Origin: Halobacillus andaensis
GTDB lineage: Bacteria > Bacillota > Bacilli > Bacillales > Halobacillaceae
Assembly: GCF_014636475.1 (NCBI RefSeq)
Contig: NZ_BMEL01000001.1
Coordinates: 868,001 to 932,000, forward strand
Direction: 5' to 3'
Length of the DNA: 64,000 bases
The notes under the pieces were generated by a model that saw nothing but the letters and a program-made list of their open reading frames with translations, was not told the DNA's origin and did no database searches. The translations under genes and the position numbers were made by a program. This document shows positions 25,558 through 32,418 of the stretch, piece by piece (the first letter of the stretch is position 1; every line of letters starts with the position of its first letter).

Positions 25558-25586
25558 GAAACACCTGCTGTTCGCAGGTGTTTCTT
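25558..25586. terminator. corA terminator abutting the R element
   Basis: GAAACACCTG and CAGGTGTTTC form a ten-base-pair stem, with T-rich sequence on the plus side (TTTCTTTTAA). It overlaps the corA stop region and directly follows the repeat's boundary motif GACAGTCTGA. Confidence 0.8.
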
Positions 25587-26537
25587 TTAATCAAACCATC
25601 CTTTTTTCTTAAACCAGAAGACCATTGTGACTGCCATTGCAATCATAATAAACCAAACGACAAAATAACCGGACTCTGTATTTAGTTCAGGCATGTTAAC
25701 GAAGTTCATCCCATATACACCTACCACAAACGTTAATGGCATAAAAATAACAGAAATTACAGTAAGGATTTGCATCGTTCTGTTCGTTTGATGTGAGTTT
25801 AAAGATAAATAACTATCTCTTATATCTTGGGTCATTTCTCGGTTGGAAGCCACGATCTCCGCTACTTTGATCAAATGATCATAAACATCAGCAAAGTATT
25901 CTTTCCGATCTCGTACTCCTTCAAGATGATGTGTATTTAGCATTCGATAAAGTAAGTCTCTCATCGGATGGACGGTTTGTCGAATTTTTAATAGTTCGCT
26001 TCTCCGATCAAATAACTCTTCTAACAATTGCTCCATGGAGAGGTTTCTCGTATTATCTTCAATTTCATTAATATGATCTTCAATATCATATACAATAGGA
26101 AAATAATGATCCACCACTTTATCAAGCAGTTGATAGAGTATAAAATATTCATCTAACTCATTGTTTTGCCCATTTCGTTTCAACAGTCTTTCGATTGAGT
26201 CAATTTCCTCACAAGGCTGCTTATGAAAAGTAACGACAAAGTCTTCCCCTAGGAACAAGTTGATCTCACTTCGGTCTAAGCTTTTTTTATGAAGCGCATG
26301 AAATACAAAGAACGTATGATCTTCATAATAATCAAGCTTTGGCCGCTGTAAATCATGTAGACAATCTTCTATAGCGAGCGGATGAAATTGAAAATATGTA
26401 CGTAGGGTACCAATCTCCTCCTGTGTAGGCTTTTCATAATCCACCCAATACCAATCGTAAGCGGCAGTGGTTAGTTCTGCCAAATCAGAAAACTGCTGCA
26501 GTCCATCTGTTTTTGAATATCCATAAATTCTTAACAT
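25587..26537 (-). CDS. corA: CorA family magnesium/divalent cation transporter
   Basis: A 316-residue channel subunit. The long cytosolic N-terminal part has the usual alpha/beta domain and long stalk helices (LLDKVVDHYFPIVYDIEDHI, then RTVHPMRDLL-like), followed by two membrane helices at the C-terminus. The signature YGMNF lies at the end of the first helix and the short loop carries MPELNTESGY. CorA pentamers import magnesium. AAAAGGTG precedes the ATG. It is a single gene, convergent with the repeat region on its 3' side. Confidence 0.92.
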   Translation of the reverse strand: MLRIYGYSKTDGLQQFSDLAELTTAAYDWYWVDYEKPTQEEIGTLRTYFQFHPLAIEDCLHDLQRPKLDYYEDHTFFVFHALHKKSLDRSEINLFLGEDFVVTFHKQPCEEIDSIERLLKRNGQNNELDEYFILYQLLDKVVDHYFPIVYDIEDHINEIEDNTRNLSMEQLLEELFDRRSELLKIRQTVHPMRDLLYRMLNTHHLEGVRDRKEYFADVYDHLIKVAEIVASNREMTQDIRDSYLSLNSHQTNRTMQILTVISVIFMPLTFVVGVYGMNFVNMPELNTESGYFVVWFIMIAMAVTMVFWFKKKGWFD

Positions 26538-26653
26538 CCTATCACCTTTTCTCCTTACGATCCTAAATTACCCGATAAAGTCAAACTAAAACATCTGCTC
26601 TGTTTTTTATATGGTAGGATAGAGACAAGATACCCTAATAAGGGGGATAATTT

Positions 26654-27253
26654 ATGAGTGCAACGAAAACATTGTTAAAAAGTGACACCCTCCAATTACG
26701 GAGTATAACCGATGAGGACATCCCCTCTTTATTTTACCTCATTTATGGAGATGCAGATCCTGAATGGAAAAAATGGGATGCCCCTTATTACCCTCTTGAA
26801 CCTCATACGATTGATACGTATCGTAGTCATGAGAATGCAAGAAAAGAAAGGTTAAAAAATGGTGAACCTGATTCACGACTGGTTATTGAAGTAGACAACA
26901 AAATTATTGGGACTGTTTCTTATTATTGGGAGCATAAAGCTTCGCTATGGCTCGAGGTTGGAATCGGCATTTATAATCCTTCTTACTGGAGCGGTGGTTA
27001 CGGCACGAAAGCCTTACGAATGTGGATTGATCACATGTTTGCAAGCTTTCCAATTGCAAGGGTCGGTTTAACCACATGGTCCAAAAATGAACGAATGATG
27101 AGAGTCGGAGAGAAATTAGGAATGAAACTTGAAGGTCGCTTGCGAAAATGCAGGATTTATGAAGGAAAACATTATGACTCGATTCGAATGGGAATTCTAA
27201 GAGAAGAATGGAATGAAGGTAATAAAAGAAAGAACAGGCTGGGACAAAACTGA
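26654..27253 (+). CDS. GNAT family N-acetyltransferase
   Basis: A 199-residue acetyltransferase of the RimJ/RimL-like branch. The N-terminal strand LQLRSITDEDIPSLFYLIY, the central LEVGIGIYNPSYWSGGYGTKALRMW (acetyl-CoA pyrophosphate loop at the GGYGTKA segment) and the C-terminal NERMMRVGEKLGMKLEG are visible; these are quoted as separate parts. The last codons and the stop codon lie within a dispersed hairpin repeat (27241-27313), so the C-terminal RLGQN may be an extension created by that insertion. GGGGGAT precedes the ATG. The substrate is unknown. Confidence 0.85.
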   Translation: MSATKTLLKSDTLQLRSITDEDIPSLFYLIYGDADPEWKKWDAPYYPLEPHTIDTYRSHENARKERLKNGEPDSRLVIEVDNKIIGTVSYYWEHKASLWLEVGIGIYNPSYWSGGYGTKALRMWIDHMFASFPIARVGLTTWSKNERMMRVGEKLGMKLEGRLRKCRIYEGKHYDSIRMGILREEWNEGNKRKNRLGQN

Positions 27254-27313
27254 ATAAAGCATAAAATCATCCGAACGATTCTCTAGAAATCAGTTCGGAT
27301 GATTTATGTTCAA
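27241..27313 (+). repeat. RT hairpin repeat, copy 1
   Basis: A 70-base repeat beginning GGGACAAAACTGAATAAAGC, with a long stem (AAATCATCCGAAC with GTTCGGATGATTT, extended by GATT/AATC). Copies lie at 48600-48664 (inverted) and 55489-55562. Each stands at the 3' end of a gene; here it holds the GNAT stop codon. It lacks a true T run after the stem. Confidence 0.8.
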
Positions 27314-27316
27314 GAA

Positions 27317-27413
27317 GGGATCTTCGGCTCGCGCTGTTCGCACAGGAGTCTTCGAATTTTGACTACGCTAATGATCTGGGTTTACGGTTGGCACACGATG
27401 TGCCGAACTTAAT
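27317..27413 (+). repeat. R1 element, diverged partial copy
   Basis: It shares GATCTTCGGCTCGCGCTGTTC with R1 copies 1 and 2 and ends with a hairpin at 27390-27404 (GGCACA/TGTGCC) that sits at the same place as GGCCAC/GTGGCC in the full copies, within the shared context GTTGGC...TTAAT. The middle is rearranged or lost. Confidence 0.6.
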
Positions 27414-27427
27414 TGAACTCCTCTCTA

Positions 27428-27525
27428 AAAAGCCTCCTCAGGCTTTGTCAGCCTTGCGGGGTCACACCTTATTCGTATTTCCCCTGGGAGTGTAGCCGTT
27501 TCCTACAACCCTTTTTTGAAATAGA
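27428..27525 (+). repeat. R3 element, copy 2
   Basis: It carries GCCTCCTCAGGC, CAGCCTTGCGGGGTCACACC and GTTTCCTACAACCC, matching the copies at 25188 (same orientation) and 46430-46510 (inverted). It is followed by a spacer with ACTCAAGCTGTGCC that also occurs inverted at about 46390-46408. Confidence 0.65.
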
Positions 27526-27621
27526 GCTCTGGAAAAATTCATTTACTCAAGCTGTGCCTTCATTAAAACAAAGTCTACAACAGGGCAGTCACTCTACGCT
27601 GATTCTAAGATCCTATTATGA

Positions 27622-27747
27622 TAAAAGGAACGGAAAAGCGCCGACTCCTGCGGGATGAACAGACAGGAGAAGCCCCGCAGGTCCCAGACCGAAGAGGTTT
27701 TCCGTCTTGCCCCGCGAAACCGGCGCTTTTTCCTGTTCCTTTTCTCC
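27622..27747 (+). repeat. R2 palindromic element, copy 2
   Basis: Bounded by AAAAGGAACGG and CCTGTTCCTTTT; the arms AAAAGCGCCG and CGGCGCTTTT pair at the outside and GACTCCTGCGGG...CCCGC inside. This is the best-formed copy in the window. Confidence 0.78.
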
Positions 27748-27812
27748 ATACCAATAGGAAGGAATCATCCTATAAACTCCTATTAAATTCGTCTAAACTT
27801 CTTCTACAGCCT

Positions 27813-27848
27813 GAAGGACTCTATCTGATAGAGTCCTTCTTTCTTTTT
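27813..27848. terminator. Terminator between the R2 element and ppaC
   Basis: AAGGACTCTAT pairs with ATAGAGTCCTT around a three-base loop. The T-rich tail is on the plus side, so it may stop transcripts coming from the repeat, as well as weakly ending ppaC. Confidence 0.7.
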
Positions 27849-27852
27849 ACTA

Positions 27853-28779
27853 TTAACCTAGTTGCTCATTTAACGGTGGAACGATTTGTTTCTTACGAGA
27901 CACTACACCATTTAAAACGGCTTGATTATCCGTTAGCTCAACTCCAAATGCTTGGTTAACCGCATTCGATTGATCTCCTATTGCAATAACCGTGGAGTCG
28001 TTTGTAAGAATATCTGTAATGACAAATACAAACAAATCCAAGGACTTTGAGGATACTGTTTCATGAATAGCTTTCGTAAGTTCAGCTTTGCGCTGAAGTA
28101 CTTCCTCTGTGTCTACTGTGTTGACTTGTGCAATTTCTACTTTTGAATCACCCATTGAAAATTCTTTTGCATCTAAGGATAGTAGCTCCTCAGCTGTAGA
28201 GTCACTGATGTCTGCTCCAGCCTTAAGCATGTCAAGGCCGTACACCTCAGCTTCTACTTGTGCAATTGCTTCCAGCTCTTTCGCAATCTCTACATCTTCA
28301 TCCGTACACGTCGGAGATTTGAATAAAAGAGAATCCGAAATGATCGATGATAGCAGCAAGCCTGCTGTACTCTTAGAAATATCCTGGCCTTTTTCTTTGA
28401 ACATTTTTGTTAAGATTGTAGCCGTACAGCCTACAGGTTCCGCCCGGTAATAAAGCGGTCCATTCGTTTCGAAATTCGCGATTCTATGGTGATCAATCAC
28501 TTCCGTCACTTGAACATCGTCAATGTCTTCAGCACTTTGCTGGCGTTCGTTATGGTCGACAAGAATGACCTGCTCTACTTCATTGCTTACGGTTTGAACT
28601 TGTCTAGGAGCATCAACGTTAAAATAATCCAATGCGTACTGGGTTTCACTGTTTACCTCTCCTAAACGAACAGCTTCTACATCTTCCCCTAACTTATGTT
28701 TAAGTTCAGCATAAACGATGGCTGAGCAAATCGTATCCGTATCTGGATTCTTGTGTCCAAAAACTAGCTTCTTTGTCAT
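27853..28779 (-). CDS. ppaC: Manganese-dependent inorganic pyrophosphatase PpaC
   Basis: A 308-residue family II pyrophosphatase that hydrolyses pyrophosphate in the cytosol. Metal ligands are visible in [10 protein letters not shown] (His, Asp, Asp), VDHNE, and the DHH box EVIDHHRIA; the C-terminal substrate site has RKKQIVPPL, the conserved S-R-K-K-Q segment. GGAGAG stands before the ATG with normal spacing. It is a single-gene unit flanked on its 3' side by the repeat composite. Confidence 0.95.
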   Translation of the reverse strand: MTKKLVFGHKNPDTDTICSAIVYAELKHKLGEDVEAVRLGEVNSETQYALDYFNVDAPRQVQTVSNEVEQVILVDHNERQQSAEDIDDVQVTEVIDHHRIANFETNGPLYYRAEPVGCTATILTKMFKEKGQDISKSTAGLLLSSIISDSLLFKSPTCTDEDVEIAKELEAIAQVEAEVYGLDMLKAGADISDSTAEELLSLDAKEFSMGDSKVEIAQVNTVDTEEVLQRKAELTKAIHETVSSKSLDLFVFVITDILTNDSTVIAIGDQSNAVNQAFGVELTDNQAVLNGVVSRKKQIVPPLNEQLG

Positions 28780-28878
28780 GATAATCTCTCCTTTGCCTAA
28801 CAGTATGTAAATTCAACTCCAGTTCCGATTATAAGGGAAATTCCACTATACGTCTATTATCTCCATATAAAATCTATT

Positions 28879-28904
28879 GTTTAAAATAGCTAAATAATGG
28901 AAAT
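28879..28904 (+). promoter_or_regulatory. Weak sigma-B-like promoter of the alcohol dehydrogenase gene
   Basis: GTTTAA (28879-28884) and GGAAAT (28899-28904) are spaced 14. The -35 fits sigma-B fully and the -10 agrees at four of six bases with GGGTAT. Support is modest. Confidence 0.3.
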
Positions 28905-28939
28905 AGCCCACTAAATCGTTAGAAAGGAATGTGACATCA

Positions 28940-30073
28940 ATGAAAGCTGTAACCTATCAAGGTAAAGAGAAAATGGTCGTTAAAGATATGCCTGCTCCCT
29001 CTTTACAATCTAGCAATGACATGATTGTTCGAATAACAGCAAGCGGTATTTGTGGATCAGATCTACATTTATACAAAGGTGGAATTGAGCCTAAAGAAGA
29101 TTACATTGTCGGTCACGAACCTATGGGCATTGTTGAAGAAATAGGAAGCGATGTGAAGAGCTTACAGAAGGGAGACCGCGTCGTTATCCCATTTAACATA
29201 GGTTGCGGGGAATGCTTTTTCTGTAAAAACCAAATGGAAAGTCAATGCGATGAATCGAACCCTCATAGTGATGCCGGCGGTCTCTTCGGCTTTACAGAAC
29301 CATTTGGAGGTTATCCAGGCGGACAAGCTGAATATTTAAGAGTTCCTTACGCTGACTTCACTTCATTTAAAGTACCTGAGTCAAGTGAACTAGATGACGA
29401 ACAAGTATTGTTTTTATCCGACGTGATCCCTACTGCTTATTGGAGTGTAGAAAGCAGCGGCGTTAAAGAAGGAGACACCGTCATCGTATTAGGAAGCGGT
29501 CCGATCGGCTTAATGAGTCAAAAGTTTGCCGCGCTTAAGGGAGCCAAATGTGTCATTGCGGTTGATCATGTGGACCACCGTCTTGAGCACGCCAAACGGA
29601 CGAACAACGTAGAAACGTATAATTTCTCAAATACTGATGAAATAGGTCCCCTGCTTTTCGATGAAACAAAAGGTGGCGCAGACGTTATCATTGATTGTGT
29701 AGGCATGGATGGGACAGTTTCTCCCGAGGAAGAATTTGGCTCTAAGCATGACAACCAATTTGGAACGATAAGTCCAATCATTACAGCTTCACAAGCCATT
29801 CGAAAATTCGGCACTGTACAATTAACGGGAGTATATGGGTCTGAAGCTAACGGTTTTCCACTCGGCGACTTCTTCAGCCGAAACATTTCATTAAAAATGG
29901 GACAGGCTCCCGTCATTCATTTAATGCCGAAGCTCTACGATATGGTAGAGAACAACGAGTTTGATCCTACAGATATCATTACTCATTCCATGAATATCGA
30001 AGATGCTCCAAAAGGATACGATATTTTTGATAAAAAAGAAGATGGAAACATAAAAGTGATTTTAAAACCATAG
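28940..30073 (+). CDS. Zinc-dependent alcohol dehydrogenase family protein
   Basis: A 377-residue medium-chain dehydrogenase. Catalytic zinc ligands are in GICGSDLHLY (Cys) and VGHEPMGIVEEIG (His-Glu); the structural zinc lobe is CGECFFCKNQMESQC; the NAD-binding turn is VLGSGPIGLMS. A glutathione-independent formaldehyde dehydrogenase-like branch has this layout with a long C-terminal part, but substrate choice is open. I use the ATG at 28940, 11 bases after AAAGGA; a GTG at 28931 sits too close to it. Confidence 0.85.
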   Translation: MKAVTYQGKEKMVVKDMPAPSLQSSNDMIVRITASGICGSDLHLYKGGIEPKEDYIVGHEPMGIVEEIGSDVKSLQKGDRVVIPFNIGCGECFFCKNQMESQCDESNPHSDAGGLFGFTEPFGGYPGGQAEYLRVPYADFTSFKVPESSELDDEQVLFLSDVIPTAYWSVESSGVKEGDTVIVLGSGPIGLMSQKFAALKGAKCVIAVDHVDHRLEHAKRTNNVETYNFSNTDEIGPLLFDETKGGADVIIDCVGMDGTVSPEEEFGSKHDNQFGTISPIITASQAIRKFGTVQLTGVYGSEANGFPLGDFFSRNISLKMGQAPVIHLMPKLYDMVENNEFDPTDIITHSMNIEDAPKGYDIFDKKEDGNIKVILKP

Positions 30074-30079
30074 GATAAT

Positions 30080-30113
30080 TGCGAAGCGGCAACTTAAGTT
30101 GCCGCTTTTTTGG
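30080..30113 (+). terminator. Terminator after the alcohol dehydrogenase gene
   Basis: AGCGGCAA and TTGCCGCT pair around a six-base loop, followed by six T's. Confidence 0.85.
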
Positions 30114-30181
30114 GTTTGTGAAGGATGAAATAGGGAATTTATAAGATAAGTTTAACCACTACGAAAGAGGGAGTCAGGACG

Positions 30182-31033
30182 ATGAGTACAACTTTTTTAT
30201 CAAAGCGAAAGAACAAATCACAAAATGATACTAATTCTGAAGAACTAAAACCATGGATAAGGAGGTTCGGCCGTTTCGGACACATGGTAAAAGGAACAGT
30301 ATACGGCTTAGTAGGCGTCCTCTCCTTTATGGCAGCTATCGGCGCAGGCGGTGAAACCACTGGTACAGGAGGGATGTTTCGATCACTAGCTGCACAGCCT
30401 TTTGGCGAAATTATACTTTGGATCATAGGTATTGGACTTATCGGTTATATTACATGGGTGATTATAAAATCAATTTATGACACATCAAATAAAGGGAGAG
30501 ATTTAAAAGGTTTAATCACACGAACCGGGTATCTTATAGGAGGAGTCATTTATGGCGGCCTTGCTTCTAATGCTTTTCAAATTGCAATGCACGCCGGAAG
30601 CAGCGGTAACTCAGAGCAAACCATTTCTTCGATGCTATTAGGCCAGCCTTTTGGTCCTTGGCTGGTCGGTCTTATAGGGCTTATTATCATTGGGTATGGA
30701 GGAACAGAACTCTATAGCGGAGTGACCAACAATTTTTTAAAGAAATTTAATCATCATGAAATGAATGAACATGAAAGAAAAATTGCTAAGCAGTCTGGGA
30801 AAATGGGGTTGATCTCTAGAGGAATAGTTCTAGCTACTATTGGATTTTTCTTCGTGCAAACGGGTCTAACTTCCAACCCAGATGAATCTAAAGGATTAGA
30901 TGGTGCTTTAGCAGAAGTCGCTCAGCAGCCTTTTGGTCAATGGATGTTAGGCTTTGTTGCCCTGGGTTTTATTCTTTATGGTATCTATGAAATAACACGA
31001 GGCCGTTATGAGAGAATGAGTTTTGGGAAATAA
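30182..31033 (+). CDS. DUF1206 domain membrane protein
   Basis: A 283-residue integral membrane protein with six helices arranged as three internal repeats of two. Each repeat has an amphipathic start with R-x-G (FGRFGHMVKG, ITRTGYLIGG, MGLISRGIV) and ends in a Q-P-F-G-x-W/I segment (AAQPFGEIIL, LGQPFGPWLV, AQQPFGQWML). These are landmarks of DUF1206. The function of the family is unknown. AAAGAGGGAG precedes the start. A GTTTAA word upstream looks like a sigma-B -35, but the matching -10 would overlap the ribosome site, so I do not call it. Confidence 0.85.
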   Translation: MSTTFLSKRKNKSQNDTNSEELKPWIRRFGRFGHMVKGTVYGLVGVLSFMAAIGAGGETTGTGGMFRSLAAQPFGEIILWIIGIGLIGYITWVIIKSIYDTSNKGRDLKGLITRTGYLIGGVIYGGLASNAFQIAMHAGSSGNSEQTISSMLLGQPFGPWLVGLIGLIIIGYGGTELYSGVTNNFLKKFNHHEMNEHERKIAKQSGKMGLISRGIVLATIGFFFVQTGLTSNPDESKGLDGALAEVAQQPFGQWMLGFVALGFILYGIYEITRGRYERMSFGK

Positions 31034-31130
31034 GGTTCTTGGAAGAAACAAAGCGTGCAGCTTTTCTTCTATTAAATTCCCCTTAACCTGAAGACTCGAA
31101 ATCGAAATAGGAGAATGATGTCATAACAAA

Positions 31131-31171
31131 AAGTCGAGTAAAAAACCTTTACGATTTCTTACTCGACTTTC
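31131..31171. terminator. Bidirectional terminator between the DUF1206 gene and rsgA
   Basis: AAAGTCGAGTAA pairs with TTACTCGACTTT over an imperfect inner loop; both orientations have T-rich flanks. The two genes are convergent. Confidence 0.8.
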
Positions 31172-31212
31172 ATTGCTATTTCTATTGTATCTCTACCTCT
31201 TATGCTTTTTCA

Positions 31213-32223
31213 TTATTTCATTGAATTAGGTCCATGAAGGATCCGATTTGCGCGATGCGTGCCATACTTTTCTTTTAAGTCAAGCCGATGGAGCTCCCGG
31301 GCTAATTTATGATAATTCTTTACCCTCTCAGCGCTCAGCTCACCTGTGTCAATCGCGCGCAAAACGGCGCAACCCGGTTCGCTTTCATGCTTGCAATCAC
31401 GGAACTTACATGTTGAGGCCAGTGCTTCAATATCCGAAAAAGCAGCCTCTACCCCTTCTGCATCCCCCCATAACTGCACTTCTCTCATACCAGGCGTATC
31501 AATTAACACCGCTCCGTTTTGAAGAGTAAACATTTCCCTGTGAGTGGTTGTATGACGGCCTTTATCATCCTGTGATCGAACTTGTTTTGTTTGCTGTATG
31601 TCTTCACCAAGCAAATAATTAATTAACGTGGATTTCCCCACTCCAGAGGATCCAATCAATGCATAGGTTTGACTGGGTTGCAGCTCTTTCATGAACTCTT
31701 CCATCCCATCGAGTGTTACACTGCTTACCCCGTAAACAGGTACAGCTGGGATCCTGCGGTCAATTTGAGTAATAAAAGCTTCCTGCTCGTCGCATAAATC
31801 TTTTTTTGTACAAACAATCAGTGGTCTTGCTCCACTCTCATAAACCTGATATACATACCGTTCCAAACGCTGCAAATTAAATTCAGAGGTCATTGCAGTC
31901 ACTATAATAACAGCATCCATGTTAGCAGCTATAACCTGTTCACTATGCTGAGTTCCGGGTTCTTTTCTCGATAGCACCGTTTTCCTCGTTAACACACGAT
32001 GAACGATGGCTTTCCCTTCATCAAAGGGTTGGATAACAACCCAATCTCCCACAACAGGTCGCACACTTGACTCATAGCGGAATTTACCTGACATGTGTCC
32101 TTGGACCGGACCTCGATCTGTCCATATCGTAAAAATACTTGAAGATGAACGAGCAATGAGGCCAGCTTTCTCTCCACTCTTTAATTGACTAGCTACTTCC
32201 TTTGGTAAAGTAAATAAATTCAC
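31213..32223 (-). CDS. rsgA: Ribosome small subunit-dependent GTPase A (RsgA), probably a second copy
   Basis: A 336-residue circularly permuted GTPase. The OB-like domain is at the N-terminus, followed by G4 (VCTKKD), G1 (GSSGVGKSTLIN), a G2-like TTTHRE and G3 (DTPGMR), then a zinc knuckle CKFRDCKHESEPGC. RsgA binds the 30S decoding site and tests late assembly. In most Bacillaceae the housekeeping gene lies between prkC and rpe; this locus has neither, so it is likely a paralog. The GTG start follows AGGAGG by six bases, but that site can be closed by a hairpin, and a leader ORF with alternately pairing segments lies upstream. Confidence 0.9.
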   Translation of the reverse strand: MNLFTLPKEVASQLKSGEKAGLIARSSSSIFTIWTDRGPVQGHMSGKFRYESSVRPVVGDWVVIQPFDEGKAIVHRVLTRKTVLSRKEPGTQHSEQVIAANMDAVIIVTAMTSEFNLQRLERYVYQVYESGARPLIVCTKKDLCDEQEAFITQIDRRIPAVPVYGVSSVTLDGMEEFMKELQPSQTYALIGSSGVGKSTLINYLLGEDIQQTKQVRSQDDKGRHTTTHREMFTLQNGAVLIDTPGMREVQLWGDAEGVEAAFSDIEALASTCKFRDCKHESEPGCAVLRAIDTGELSAERVKNYHKLARELHRLDLKEKYGTHRANRILHGPNSMK

Positions 32224-32228
32224 TAAAT

Positions 32229-32334
32229 TCCTCCTAAATTAGGAGGACGCTCACGCTTAGCTGATGTGTCCTCCCGTTTCTGATAAATGGTTAACGTTTC
32301 GTGCAAAGTAGAATTTTCTCATAACACATCAGCT
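32229..32334 (-). promoter_or_regulatory. erm-like translational attenuator upstream of rsgA
   Basis: Four segments on the minus-strand RNA: segment 1 (32334-32324, AGCUGAUGUGU) pairs over 11 bases with segment 2 (32269-32259, ACACAUCAGCU); next to it, GGAGGAC (32274-32268) pairs with segment 3 (32248-32242, GUCCUCC); segment 3 also pairs with segment 4 (UCCUCCU/AGGAGGA, loop of five), which is the rsgA ribosome binding site. 3:4 and GGAGGAC:3 exclude each other; 1:2 would make the latter a pseudoknot. The leader ORF spans this array. Confidence 0.65.
32257..32322 (-). CDS. rsgA leader peptide (21 aa)
   Basis: The ORF runs from ATG at 32322 to TAA at 32257. The peptide begins MRKFYFARNV and ends SETGGHIS. 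AAAGGAG lies ten bases before the ATG. The stop falls at the end of attenuator segment 2, the place expected if ribosome position on the leader chooses between alternative hairpins, as in macrolide-inducible erm genes. The peptide does not match any erm, cat or tet leader that I know. A promoter candidate upstream has TTGATG and TATATA spaced 18, just after the PBP gene terminator. Confidence 0.6.
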   Translation of the reverse strand: MRKFYFARNVNHLSETGGHIS

Positions 32335-32369
32335 CCTTTACTTAATCTCATTCTATTATATACAAAAGC

Positions 32370-32415
32370 TAACAAAAAAACATCAAGTAAAGGACTCTCC
32401 TTCACTTGATGTTTT
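32370..32415 (-). terminator. Terminator of the penicillin-binding protein gene
   Basis: AACATCAAGT pairs with ACTTGATGTT, with an inner AAGGA/TCCTT stem, followed on the minus strand by seven T's. Confidence 0.85.
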
Positions 32416-32418
32416 CAT

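Noticed and set aside
24157-28850. CRISPR array in the repeat-rich zone
   Set aside because: Repeats are long, few and irregularly spaced; there are no short regular repeats with unique spacers and no cas genes.
30152-30176. Sigma-B promoter before the DUF1206 gene
   Set aside because: GTTTAA is present, but the matching -10 (GGGAGT) would coincide with the ribosome binding site and leave no leader.
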